From Taudactylus pleione (taxonomy: Eukaryota > Chordata > Amphibia > Anura > Myobatrachidae): DNA of 64,000 nt. Shown one piece after another: positions 10,091-20,231 of the stretch. The position numbers and the translations under genes are program-made. Each line of letters starts with the position of its first letter. The stretch's first letter is position 1. The stretch lies in the NCBI GenBank assembly GCA_031769625.1, contig JAUIMM010000088.1, positions 4,851,501-4,915,500 of the forward strand, read 5' to 3'. The notes under the pieces were generated by a model. It saw only the letters and a program-made list of their open reading frames with translations, had not been told where the DNA came from and ran no database searches.

Positions 10091-10114
10091 TATACATATA
10101 TATATATATATATA
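10091..10114. repeat. (TA)n microsatellite, Tc1 target site
   Basis: A TA dinucleotide run directly precedes the Tc1-like element. Tc1/mariner elements insert at TA, so the left TA of the target duplication is 10113-10114. Confidence 0.85.
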
Positions 10115-10321
10115 CAGTCAGGTGCATAAATATTGGGACATTGTCAGAATTTGCATATTTTGGCCTCTATTCACCACCACAATGGCTTTGAAATGTGCTT
10201 TAACTGCAGACTTTCAGATTTAATTTGAGGGTAATTACATCCAAATCAGGTGAACGGTGTAGGAATTACAACGGTTTCTATATGTGCCTCCCACTTTTTA
10301 AGGGGCCAAAACTAATGGGAC
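10115..10321 (+). repeat. Tc1-like left terminal inverted repeat
   Basis: A 207-bp arm ending in a GGGGCCAAAACTAATGGGAC word whose complement starts the right arm at 11523. It contains ATTGGGACATTGTCAG near the tip, a probable transposase binding region by analogy with other Tc1-like elements. Confidence 0.9.
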
Positions 10322-10441
10322 TAGTAACTCAAAAGCTATTTCATGGACAGGTGTGGGCTATTCCCTATTTATTTCATTATTAATTAAGCAGGTAAAAGGT
10401 CTGGAGTTGATTCTAGGTGTGACATTTGCATTTGGAATCAG

Positions 10442-11489
10442 TTGCTGTCGACTCTCAGTATGAGATCCAAAGAGCTGTCAGTGAAGCAAGCCATCATTAG
10501 GCTGAGAAATCAAAACAAACCCATCAGAGAAATAGCAAACACATTAGGTGTGGCCAAATCAACTGTTTGGAACATTCTTAAAAAGAAAGAACGCACCGCA
10601 GAGCTCAGCAACACCAAAAGACCCGGAAGACCATGGAAAACAACTGTGGAGAATGACAGAAGAATTATTTCCCTGGTGAAGAAAAAACCCCTTCACAACA
10701 GTTGGCCAAATCAAGAACACTCTCCAGGGGGTAGGTGTATATGTGTCAAAGTCAACAATCAAGAGAAGACTTCACAAGAGTGAATATAGAGGGTTCACCA
10801 GAAGATGTAAACCATTGGTGAGCCTCAAAAACAGGAAGACCAGATTAGAGTTTGCCAAACATCTAAAAAAGCCATTACAGTTCTGGAACAACATCTTATG
10901 GACAGATGAGACAAAGATCAACTTGTACTAGAGTGATGGGAAGATAAGAGTATGGAGAAGGAAAGGAACTGCTCATGATCCAAAACATACCACCTCATCA
11001 GTGAAGCATGGTGGTGGTAGTGTCATGGCGTGGGCATGTATGGCTGCCAATGGAACTGGTTCCCTTGTATTTATTGATGATGTGACTGCTGACAAAAGCA
11101 GCAGAATGAATTCTGAAGTGTTTCGGGCAATATTATATGCTCATATTCAGTCAAATGCTACAGAACTCATTGGACGGCGCTTCACAGTGCAGATGGACAG
11201 TGACCCGAAGCATACTGCAAAAGCAACCAAAGAGTTTTTTAAGGCTAAAAAGTGGAATGTTATGCAATGGCTAAGTCAATCCCCTGATCTGAATCCGACT
11301 GAGCATGCATTTCACTTGATGAAGACAAAACTGAAGGGAAAATGCCCCAAGAACAAGCAGGAACTGAAGACTTTTGCAGTAGAGGCCTGGCAGAGCATCA
11401 CCAGGGATGAAACCCAGCGTCTGGTGATGTCTATTCGTTCCAGACTTCAGGCTGTAATTGCCTGCAAAGGATTTTCAACAAAGTATTAA
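10442..11489 (+). pseudogene. Tc1-like DD34E transposase, one frameshift and one stop
   Basis: The gene encodes a cut-and-paste transposase of about 348 codons, near the usual 340. The N-terminal part (10442 to about 10690) has a paired-like helix-turn-helix (KQAIIRLRNQNKPIREIAN, then LGVAKSTVWNIL) and an RPGRP hook. A single extra A in the run at 10682-10687 shifts the frame, so the first open frame ends out of register at 10783. The downstream frame continues through a second DNA-binding segment, the first catalytic Asp in LWTDETKINLY, a TAG stop at 10929-10931 just after it, a GGGSVMAWA motif, the second Asp in QMDSDPKH and the Glu in SPDLNPTE. Exactly 34 residues separate the second Asp and the Glu. 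The start at 10442 precedes the helix-turn-helix; a start at 10460 is also possible. All catalytic residues are present but the product cannot be made in one piece. Confidence 0.92.
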
Positions 11490-11522
11490 AAAGTGAAAGT
11501 TAGATTTAGGATTGTTTAGTTT

Positions 11523-11743
11523 GTCCCATTACTTTTGGCCCCTTAAAAAGTGGGACTTACATATAGAAACCGTTGTAATTCCTACACCGTTCACCTGATT
11601 TGGATAGTATTACCCTCAAATTAAATCTGAAAGTCTGCAGTTAGAGCACATCTTGTTTGTTTCATTTCAAAGCCAGTGTGGTGGTGAATAGAGGCCAAAA
11701 TATGAAAATTCTGACAATGTCCCAATATTTATGCACCTGACTA
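11523..11743 (-). repeat. Tc1-like right terminal inverted repeat
   Basis: This is the complement of the left arm with a short insertion (AAACAAACAAGATG-like on the minus strand, near 11650-11662) and scattered substitutions. The outermost G of the left tip is replaced, so the outer end reads CTGACTATA. Confidence 0.9.
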
Positions 11744-11756
11744 TATATATATTTAT

Positions 11757-11859
11757 CTATATAGGAAAAGAAAAAGCCGGCACTCTCATGCTCCTAAACA
11801 CCTTGCGCCGGTGCCCTCCTAAATTACCAACCCTCAAAAAAAGGGATGGAAAAGCACAA
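11757..11859. mobile_element. Short retroelement-like fragment adjoining palindrome
   Basis: Directly after a TA-rich stretch comes GGAAAAGAAAAAGCCGGCAC and then an internal GCCGGCA/TGCGCCGGTG pair. This style of sequence, a TA microsatellite followed by a GCCGGCACTC word, commonly begins Penelope-like insertions in amphibian genomes to my recollection. It is outside the symmetric arms. The assignment is tentative. Confidence 0.35.
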
Positions 11860-13113
11860 AATGTAACAAACAAGGCGACACTCTGGCGTCTTAAAGAAAT
11901 GCAATGGACACCAAAAGTAATATCAACGTTTCAGAACACTTTACTTGGGTTCTTTCGTCAGGATACAAAAGATACAAAAAAGAAACATACCTTTATGCTT
12001 AACACCACGTGAACACGCCAGCACAACTTCCGATCAGGAAGTTGAATGACATCAATTAAGTGAACACCCATCACCAAACATACTCAATATATTCAAATAA
12101 ATACATCACTAAACATAACAAACACAAATCAAAAAATATAAATTTTACCTTATGACATATGGTTATTAGAGGTTCGATTGCTAGGTAAAAAACAGATTTC
12201 AAAAGAGGATGTCAGAAAACAATTATTATTTGCGCTCAATATTAGCTGCAGCTGACAATTAGCGTTAATTAACCATCCACTCCATTAATCATATGATATT
12301 GGTAATAGATAACATATCAATTAATTAAACAAACCCTATATCATCCCACACAAAAAGTTTATTTAAAGAGAAATATGTAAATTTATGAAAATATAAATAA
12401 AAATTAATGAAAAATAAAGAATACAAATACACTATGTGGATAAGAAAGAGAACCTAATTATAAATGCAATTATAAATGCGGAAAACACTTGTTTCCGCAT
12501 TTATAATTGCATTTATAATTAGGTTCTCTTTCTTATCCACATAGTGTATTTGTATTCTTTATTTTTCATTAATTTTTATTTATATTTTCATAAATTTACA
12601 TATTTCTCTTTAAATAAACTTTTTGTGTGGGATGATATAGGGTTTGTTTAATTAATTGATATGTTATCTATTACCAATATCATATGATTAATGGAGTGGA
12701 TGGTTAATTAACGCTAATTGTCAGTTGCAGCTAATATTGAGCGCAAATAATAATTGTTTTCTGACATCCTCTTTTGAAATCTGTTTTTTACCTAGCAATC
12801 GAACCTCTAATAACCATATGTCATAAGGTAAAATTTATGTTTTTTGATTTGTGTTTGTTATGTTTAGTGATGTATTTATTTGAATATATTGAGTATGTTT
12901 GGTGATGGGTGTTCACTTAATTGATGTCATTCAACTTCCTGACCGGAAGTTGTGCTGGCGTGTTCACGTGGTGTTAAGCATAAAGGTATGTTTCTTTTTT
13001 GTATCTTTTGTATCCTGACGAAAGAACCCAAGTAAAGTGTTCTGAAACGTTGATATTACTTTTGGGGTCCATTGCATCTCTTTAAGACGCCAGAGTGCCG
13101 CCTTGTTTGTTAC

Positions 13114-13116
<3 letters not shown>
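11860..13116. repeat. 1,257-bp palindrome with 625-bp arms
   Basis: The left arm 11860-12484 is the reverse complement of 12492-13116, with a 7-base loop ACACTTG at 12485-12491. The outer boundaries and the centre agree exactly (coordinates of paired bases sum to 24976), so there is no net gap over 625 bp. I noticed about six substitutions while comparing segments (for example near 11867, 11889, 11901, 12029, 12140 and 12252). The arms are AT-rich in the middle and non-coding. Each arm holds a CTGACGA-helix-GAAAC motif (13015-13048 and its complement at 11928-11961). Beyond the arms the left flank differs and the right flank is (TA)n. Confidence 0.93.
13015..13048 (+). ncRNA. Hammerhead-ribozyme-like core, degenerate (tentative)
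   Basis: CTGACGA is followed by a 5-bp helix AGAAC/GTTCT (13023-13027 with 13039-13043) and then GAAAC, the arrangement of the hammerhead core (CUGANGA, stem II, GAAA). A GTATC directly before the core can pair with GATAT just after it as a short stem I. The stem III and cleavage dinucleotide are not convincing, so activity is doubtful. Penelope-like elements are known to carry hammerheads in their terminal repeats, which makes this more than random. The complementary copy is at 11928-11961 on the minus strand. Confidence 0.35.

Positions 13117-13143
<27 letters not shown>
13115..13143. repeat. (TA)n microsatellite
   Basis: An uninterrupted TA run of nearly 30 bp directly borders the right arm of the palindrome. 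Confidence 0.9.
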
Positions 13144-13148
<5 letters not shown>

Positions 13149-13638
13149 AAGTTGCTGTCAGTGAAGGGATATACCACTTAACTCTCCTATGCGGGTACCA
13201 AACTAAACAACAGGACCTGTTGGTGTGTAGTATACCATAAATTAATATTTAATAAAAGTCTAATATTACATGCACAAGAAAATATAACATAAATATAACA
13301 AATAATCACATGTCAATCCTGGGAGTGTAAAAGTATCAATATAAACTTGGTTATATGTACAGATACAAGGTCAATGCCAGTTGATCAAATTCAAAATTAG
13401 GAGCTAAAAGTCCACACATTCATATAATGTATCTCACAGTATAGACCAATATCACACAAACATCACTATCAGTGCATACTTGTGTTCGGGTCAGGTATTA
13501 TATATTATCTCTGTGCGCTGAATCTCCCACAGAAAGGTGCTCATTGGGCTACCAAACTAATGTGTTTAATCTCCATTGTGACTAATTAAGAGAGTGCTAA
13601 ATGCAGCACGTTTTAGACATTTCCCAACTTGCATGTGT
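13144..13638. other. Unrecognised AT-rich sequence left of the satellite
   Basis: About 500 bp with no supported gene. A GGGTACCAAACTAA word near 13192 and a GGCTACCAAACTAA word near 13548 suggest the ends of an unidentified element, but no clear target duplication is seen. The satellite begins sharply at about 13639. Confidence 0.4.
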
Positions 13639-14198
13639 CACTTCTGTATGAGTCTCAGCACACACTTCTGTATGAGTCTCAGCACACACTTCTGTTTGAG
13701 TCTCAGCACACACTTCTGTATGAGTCTCAGCACACACTTCTGTATAAGTCTCAGCACACACTTCTGTATGAGCACACACTTCTGTATGACTCTCAGCACA
13801 CACTTCTGTATGAGTCTCAGCACACACTTCTGTATGACTCTCAGCACACACTTCTGTATGAGTCTCAGCACACACTTCTGTATGAGTCTCAGCACACACT
13901 TCTGTATGAGTCTCAGCACACACTTCTGTATGAGTCTCAGCACACACTTCTGTATGAGTCTCAGCACACACTTCTGTATGAGCACACACTTCTGTAGGAG
14001 TCTCAGCACACACTTCTGTATAAGTCTCAGCACACACTTCTGTATGAGTCTCAGCACACACTTCTGTATAAGTCTCAGCACTCACTTCTGTATGAGCACA
14101 CACTTCTGTAGGAGTCTCAGCACACACTTCTGTATAAGTCTCAGCACACACTTCTGTATGAGTCTCAGCACACACTTCTGTATAAGTCTCAGCACACA
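13639..14198. repeat. 24-bp satellite, left segment
   Basis: Tandem monomers of 24 bp (an exact one is 13661-13684) begin CACACTTCTG, have a variable six-base core usually TATGAG, and end TCTCAGCA. About 24 monomers are present, including 18-bp forms lacking TCTCAG. Most carry TATGAG, with fewer TATAAG and TAGGAG cores than the main array. The segment is cut by a hAT element; its last 8 bp AGCACACA (14191-14198) are duplicated at 16979-16986. Confidence 0.97.
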
Positions 14199-14489
14199 CA
14201 GGGCCGGATTTACCATAAGGCATCCTAGGCACCCGCGTAGGGCCCGTCAGGTTCCAAGGGGCCCGTGGCCGGGCCCTCACCCCTCGAAATCTGGCCCTGA
14301 AGTGAATCCGCTGAGGTGTGCTTTGAAGTTGAACTGCTGCTGCTACTGGCACCGGGCTGGAGAGGGGAGACACGCAGCAGCAGCAGCACGATCCGGGGCC
14401 CTGCCGCTACTATGCACGAGACATAAAAGTCAGCCTCCTCTGCGGTCTCCTCTGCGCCCCCTGCAGTGTAGCGTAGCCAGCGCCTCTTA

Positions 14490-14835
14490 CCCGCAGCATC
14501 TAGCGAGCCGCAGCCAGCCGCCCCCTTCCGTAGTCACACATGGGAGTGCAGCCTTCTCCGGCTCCAAGCCTACGACCATCTCCCCCCGCAATGAAGCAAA
14601 CAGCCTCCTCCGGCTCTAACCACTCAGCTCCGCAGTATTCTTGCTGTAAATGGCTTCGTCCACTTGCCCCCTCCCTCCTCCGCAGTATGGCAAGCAGCCT
14701 CCTCCAGCTCCAAGCCTCCAACCACCTCCTCCCCACAATGAAGCAAGCAGCCCACTCCAGCTCCAAGCCTCCGACCACCTCCACCCGCAATGAAGCAAGC
14801 AGCCCACTCCGGCAAAAAAGAGCAACATCCTCCTG
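14490..14835. repeat. GC-rich degenerate tandem repeat within hAT element 2
   Basis: Words CAATGAAGCAA, AGCCTCCTCC or AGCCCACTCC, and GGCTCCAAGCCTCC recur about every 45-60 bp for five or six imperfect units. A G|GTAAGT splice-donor-like site follows at about 14881. Confidence 0.75.
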
Positions 14836-15034
14836 TTCCGACCACTGGGGTTCTGCCAGGTGCAAAAACATGATCCAGCTGGGTAAGTTTAACTGGAAAG
14901 TTATACTTTTAAACTACACAGCTCTATCTAGTATGTATATAGTATGTGTGTATGTATGTATATATATATATACACACACACAAATACACACTGTCTATAT
15001 ACATACTGTATGTATATTAAAATACTGTTTTATA

Positions 15035-15036
15035 TA

Positions 15037-15071
<35 letters not shown>
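15035..15071. repeat. (TA)n microsatellite within hAT element 2
   Basis: A TA run of about 35 bp, preceded at 14955-14985 by a mixed TA/CA run. Confidence 0.9.
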
Positions 15072-15074
<3 letters not shown>

Positions 15075-15109
15075 CTGATTCTATGAGTCTACATCTGTTC
15101 ATCCCCCGT

Positions 15110-16725
15110 CTCACCATGTTCTTCCCTTTTCCTCCCATCTGCCTCTGTTTGTTCCCTTTTACTCCGATCTCCCTGTTTCTCCCCATCTCCTCCTGTCTCC
15201 CTCTGTTTGTCCCCCATTCCTGCCATTTCCCTCTGTTTGTCCCCCATTCCTCCCATCTCCCAATGTTTGTCCCCATTCCTCCCGTCTACCTCTGTTTGTC
15301 CCCCATTCCTGCCGTTTCCCCCTGTTTGTCCCCCTTTCCTCGCCTCTCCCTATGTTTGTCCCCCATTCCTCCCGTCTACCTCTGTTTGTCCCCCATTCCT
15401 GCCGTTTCCCTCTGTTTGTCCCCCATTCCTCGCCTCTCCCTATGTTTGTCCCCCTTTCCTCGCCTCTCCCTATGTTTGTCCCCCATTCCTCCCGATTCCC
15501 TCTGTTTGTCCCCCTTTCCTCGCCTCTCCCTATGTTTGTCCCCCATTCCTCCTATCTCCCAATGTTTGTCCCCCATTCCTCCCGTCTACCTCTGTTTGTC
15601 CCCCATTCCTCCCGATTCCCTGTTTCTCCCCCTTTCCTCGCTTCTTCCTATGTTTGTCCCCCATTCCTCCCGTCTACCTCTGTTTTCCCCCATTCCTCCC
15701 GTCTCCCTATGTTTGTCCCCCTTTCCTCGCCTATCCCTATGTTTGTCCCCCATTCCTCCTGTCTCCCTATGTTTGTCCCCCTTTCCTCGCCTCTCCCTAT
15801 CTTTGTCCCCCATTCCTCCTGATTCCCTCTGTTTGTCCCCCATTCCTGCCGTTTCCCTCTGTTTGTCCCCCATTCCTCGCCTCTCCCTATGTTTGTCCCC
15901 CTTTTCCTCGCCTCTCCCTATGTTTGTCCCCCATTCCTCCTGATTACCTCTGTTTGTCCCCCTTTCCTCGCCTCTCCCTATGTTTGTCCCCCATTCCTCC
16001 TGATTCCCTCTGTTTGTCCCCCATTCCTGCCGTTTCCCTCTGTTTGTCCCCCATTCCTCCTGATTACCTCTGTTTGTCCCCCTTTCCTCGCCTCTCCTTA
16101 TGTTTGTCCCCCATTCCTGCCGTCTCCCTCTGTCAGTCCCCCCTTTCCTCGCCTCTCCCTCTGTTTGTCCCCCATTCCTCCCATCTCTCTCCATTTGTTC
16201 CTCCCGATTCCCTCTGTTTCTCCCCCTTTCCTCGCTTCTCCCTATATTTGTCCCCCATTCCTCCCGTCTACCTCTGTTTGTCCCCCATTCCTCCCGTCTC
16301 CCTATGTTTGTCCCCCTTTCCTCTCCTCTCCCTATGTTTGTCCCCCATTCCTCCCGTCTCCCTATGTATGTCCCCCTTTCCTCGCCTCTCCCTATGTTTG
16401 TCCCCCATTCCTCCTGATTCCCTCTGTTTATCCCCCATTCCTACCGTTTCCCTCTGTTTGTCCCCCTTTCCTCGCCTCTCCCTATGTTTGTCCCCCATTC
16501 CTCCTGATTCCCTCTGTTTGTCCCCCATTCCTGCCATTTCCCTCTGTTTGTCCCCCTTTCCTCGCCTCTCCCTATGTTTGTCCCCCATTCCTGCCGTCTC
16601 CCTCTGTTTGTCCCCCCTTTCCTCGCCTCTCCCTCTGTTTGTCCCCCATTCCTCCCATCTCTCTCCATTTGTCCCCCATAACTCCCGTCTACCTCTGTTT
16701 GGCCCCCATTCCTCCCACTCTACAT
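15110..16725. repeat. 30-bp minisatellite within hAT element 2
   Basis: About 54 units of 30 bp, each built from CCCTATGTTTGTCCCCC or CCCTCTGTTTGTCCCCC followed by ATTCCTCC, TTTCCTCG or ATTCCTGC and a short link. Unit types alternate in recurring strings, for example a CTCGCCTC unit followed by a CATTCCTCCTGATT unit, suggesting short higher-order blocks. One strand is almost pure pyrimidine apart from G in TGTTTG. Occasional single-base length changes occur (for example near 15903, 16143 and 16618). All frames that stay open here do so because 30 is a multiple of three. Confidence 0.95.
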
Positions 16726-16828
16726 TGCAGGTTTGCAAAAGGAGGTCCTTGACAGTTCACTTAAAATTTTTGATTACACCTACTGTAAGAACTGCATATA
16801 TTACAGTAGTGTCATTGGAACAAGTTAA

Positions 16829-16853
16829 AAACACACACACACAGATAGATAGA
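16829..16853. repeat. (CA)n-(GATA)n microsatellite within hAT element 2
   Basis: A short ACACAC run followed by GATAGATAGAT. Confidence 0.85.
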
Positions 16854-16978
16854 TCTAGGATGTGTGTATATAATTTGATGTGTGTATTTTGCTCGAGCGA
16901 TACCTACTGTAATATATGCATAGGATTGTTTAAACTGGTATTTTGCCTAGGGCCCCATGAGGTCTAAATCCGGCTCTG

Positions 16979-18100
16979 AGCACACACTTCTGTAGGAGTC
17001 TCAGCACACACTTCTGTATGAGTCTCAGCTCACTTCTGTATGAGTCTCAGCTCACTTCTGTATGACTCTCAGCACACACTTCTGTATGAGTCTCAGCACA
17101 CACTTCTGTATGAGTCTCGGCACACACTTCTGTATGAGTCTCGGCACACACTTCTGTATGCGTCTCGGCACACACTTCTGTATGAGTCTCAGCAGACACT
17201 TCTGTATGAGCACACACTTCTGTATGAGTCTCAGCACACACTTCTGTATGAGTCTCAGCACACACTTCTGTATGAGCACACACTTCTGTATGAGTCTCAG
17301 CACACACTTCTATATGAGCACACACTTCTGTAGGAGTCTCAGCACACACTTCTGTAGGAGTCTCAGCACACACTTTTGTATGACTCTCAGCACACACTTC
17401 TGTATGAGTCTCAGCACACACTTCTGTATGAGTCTCAGCACACACTTCTGTATGAGCACACACTTCTGTATGAGTCTCAGCACACACTTCTGTATGAGTC
17501 TCAGCACACACTTCTGTATGAGTCTCAGCACACACTTCTGTATGAGTCTCAGCACACACTTCTGTATGAGTCTCAGCACACACTTCTGTAGGAGACTCAG
17601 CACACACTTCTGTATGAGTCTCAGCATACACTTCTGTATGAGTCTCAGCACACACTTCTGTATGAGTCTCAGCACACACTTCTGTATGAGACTCAGCACA
17701 CACTTCTGTATGAGTCTCAGCACACACTTCTGTAGGAGTCTCAGCACACACTTCTGTAGGAGTCTCAGCACACACTTCTGTAGGAGTCTCAGCACACACT
17801 TCTGTATGAGCATACACTTCTGTAGGAGTCTCGGCACACACTTCTGTATAAGTCTCAGCACACACTTCTGTAAAAGTCTCAGCACATACTTCTGTATGAG
17901 TCTCAGCAGAAACTTCTGTATGAGACTCAGCACACACTTCTGTATGAGTCTCAGCACATACTTTTGTATGAGTCTCAGCACACACTTCTGTAGGAGTCTC
18001 AGCACACACTTCTGTAGGAGTCTCAGCACACACTTCTGTAGGAGTCTCAGCACACACTTCTGTAGGAGTCTCAGCACACTTCTGTAGGAGTCTCAGCACA
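16979..18100. repeat. Satellite left edge without clear higher-order structure
   Basis: This stretch is dominated by TATGAG monomers and has private variants such as CTCGGCACAC and ATGCGTCTCGG near 17115-17170 that I do not see recurring to the right. It resembles the segment left of the hAT element. No counterpart of the repeating unit markers was found. Confidence 0.65.
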
Positions 18101-20231
18101 CATTTCTGTATGAGCATACACTTCTGTAGGAGTCTCAGCATACACTTCTGTAGGAGTCTCAGCACACACTTCTGTATAAGTCTCAGCACGCACTTCTGTA
18201 TGAGTCTCAGCACAAACTTCTGTATGAGACTCAGCACACACTTCTGTATGAGTCTCAGCACACACTTCTGTATGAGTCTCAGCACATACTTCTGTATGAG
18301 TCTCAGCACACACTTCTGTAGGAGTCTCAGCACACACTTCTGTAGGAGTCTCAGCACACACTTCTGTATGAGTCTCAGCACACACTTCTGTCAGACTCAG
18401 CACACACTTCTGTATGAGCATACACTTCTGTAGGAGTCTTGGCACACACTTCTGTATAAGTCTCAGCACACACTTCTGTATAAGTCTCAGCACGCACTTC
18501 TGTATGAGCATACACTTCTGTAGGAGTCTCAGCACACACTTCTGTAGGAGTCTCAGCACACACTTCTGTAGGAGTCTCAGCACACTTCTGTAGGAGTCTC
18601 AGCACACACTTCTGTAGGAGTCTCAGCACACACTTCTCTAGGAGTCTCAGCACACACTTCTGTAGGAGTCTCAGCACACAGTTCTGTATGAGCATACACT
18701 TCTGTAGGAGTCTCAGCATACACTTCTGTAGGAGTCTCAGCACACACTTCTGTATAAGTCTCAGCACACACTTCTGTATGAGTCTCAGCACACACTTCTG
18801 TATGAGACTCAGCACACACTTCTGTATGAGTCTCAGCACACACTTCTGTATAAGTCTCAGAACGCACTTCTGTATGAGTCTCAGCACAAACTTCTGTATG
18901 AGACTCAGCACACACTTCTGTAGGAGTCTCAGCACACACTTCTGTAGGAGTCTCAGCACACACTTCTGTATGAGTCTCAGCACACACTTCTGTAGGAGTC
19001 TCAGCACACACTTCTGTAGGATTCTTAGCACACACTTCTGTGTAAGTCTCAGCACACACTTCTGTATGAGCACACACTTCTGTAGGAGTCTCAGCACACA
19101 CTACTGTAGGAGTCTCAGCACACACTTCTGTATGAGCATACACTTCTGTAGGAGTCTCAGCACACACTTCTGTATGAGTCTCAGCACACACTTCTGTATA
19201 AGTCTCAGCACGCACTTCTGTATGAGCATACACTTCTGTAGGAGTCTCAGCACACACTTCTGTATGAGTCTCAGCACACACTTCTGTATGAGCATACTCT
19301 TCTGTAGGAGTCTCAGCACACACTTCTGTATGAGTCTCAGCACACACTTCTGTAGGAGTCTCAGCACTCACTTCTGTAGGAGTCTCAGCACACACTTCTG
19401 TATGAGCATACACTTCTGTAGGAGTCTCAGCACACACTTCTGTAGGAGTCTCAGCACACACTTCTGTATGAGCATACACTTCTGTAGGAGTCTCAGCATA
19501 CACTTCTGTTGGAGTCTCAGCACACACTTCTGTATAAGTCTCAGCACACACTTCTGTATAAGTCTCAGCACTCACTTCTGTATGAGTCTCAGCATGCACT
19601 TCTGTATGAGTCTCAGCACACACTTCTTGTATGAGCATACACTTCTGTATAAGTCTCAGCACACACTTCTGTAGGAGTCTCAGCACACACTTCTGTAGGA
19701 GTCTCAGCACACACTTCTGTATGAGCATACACTTCTGTAGGAGTCTCAGCACACACTTCTGTAGGAGTCTCAGCACACACTTCTATAGGAGTCTCAGCAC
19801 ACACTTCTGTAGGAGTCTCAGCACATACTTCTGTAGGAGTCTCAGCACACAGTTCTGTATTAGACTCAGCACACACTTCTGTATGAGACTCAGCACACAT
19901 TCTGTATGAGTCTCAGCACACTTCTGTATGAGACTCAGCACACACTTCTGTATGAGTCTCAGCACACACGTCTGTATGAGTCTCATCACACACTTCTGTC
20001 TGAGTCTCAGCACACACTTCTGTTGGAGTCTCAGCACACACTTCTGTATGAGCATACACTTCTGTAGGAGTCTCAGCACACACTTCTGTAGGAGTCTCAG
20101 CACACACTTCTGTAGGAGTCTCAGCACACACTTCTGTAGGAGTCTCAGCACACAGTTCTGTATTAGTCTCAGCACACACTTCTGTATGAGACGCTGCACA
20201 CACTTCTGTATGAGTCTCAGCACACTTCTGT
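18071..20231. repeat. Higher-order unit tail, sister of 44671-46831
   Basis: The order of variants matches 44671-46831 at a constant offset of 26,600 bp. Shared rare variants include TCTGTCAGACTCAG (18388 and 44989), GGAGTCTTGGCAC (18432 and 45033), TCAGAACGCAC and the shortened CACACATTCTGTATG near 19895 and 46495. It contains a CTTCTTGTATGAG marker at about 19625. This is the end of a unit whose start lies in the less ordered edge. Confidence 0.85.

Larger units (their letters stand above)
10115..11743 (+). mobile_element. Tc1-like transposon, near full length
   Basis: The element of about 1,629 bp begins CAGTCAGGTGCATAAATA and ends with the complement, one base changed at the outer edge (CTGACTA). 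It is flanked by TA. The terminal inverted repeats are long: 10115-10321 and 11523-11743 align over essentially their whole length with few substitutions and one insertion of about a dozen bases near 11655 in the right arm. The arrangement of long TIRs around a single transposase is typical of Tc1/mariner. High TIR similarity and few lesions in the gene suggest a fairly young insertion. Confidence 0.93.
14199..16978. mobile_element. Non-autonomous hAT element 2, inserted in the satellite
   Basis: A 2,780-bp element begins CAGGGCCGGATTTA and ends with the near-complement TAAATCCGGCTCTG; a CCTAGGC word and a GGGGCCC word lie just inside each end. Perfect 8-bp duplications AGCACACA flank it (14191-14198 and 16979-16986), and these are satellite monomer sequence, so it jumped into an existing array. 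It contains a GC-rich block with 45-60 bp degenerate repeats, TA and CA microsatellites and a 1.6-kb minisatellite of 30-bp units. No transposase is encoded; long open frames inside it arise from the 30-bp periodicity. Confidence 0.93.

Noticed and set aside
11731..12012. 93-codon plus-strand frame across the Tc1 end and palindrome
   Set aside because: It spans three unrelated repeat pieces and has no domain.
13144..13638. Possible LTR or element with target duplication beside the satellite
   Set aside because: Two similar ACCAAACTAA words were seen, but no matching termini, promoter or polyadenylation layout could be supported.
13594..14619. Long plus-strand open frame of repeated 8-residue units
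   Set aside because: It is the 24-bp satellite read in a stop-free phase and runs into a transposon at 14199. Four of six frames are open in the basic monomer, so openness carries no coding signal.
14540..16967. Open frames of 467 and 586 codons rich in Pro, Leu, Ser and Cys
   Set aside because: They lie in the 30-bp minisatellite inside the hAT element; three frames stay open together because the unit is a multiple of three.
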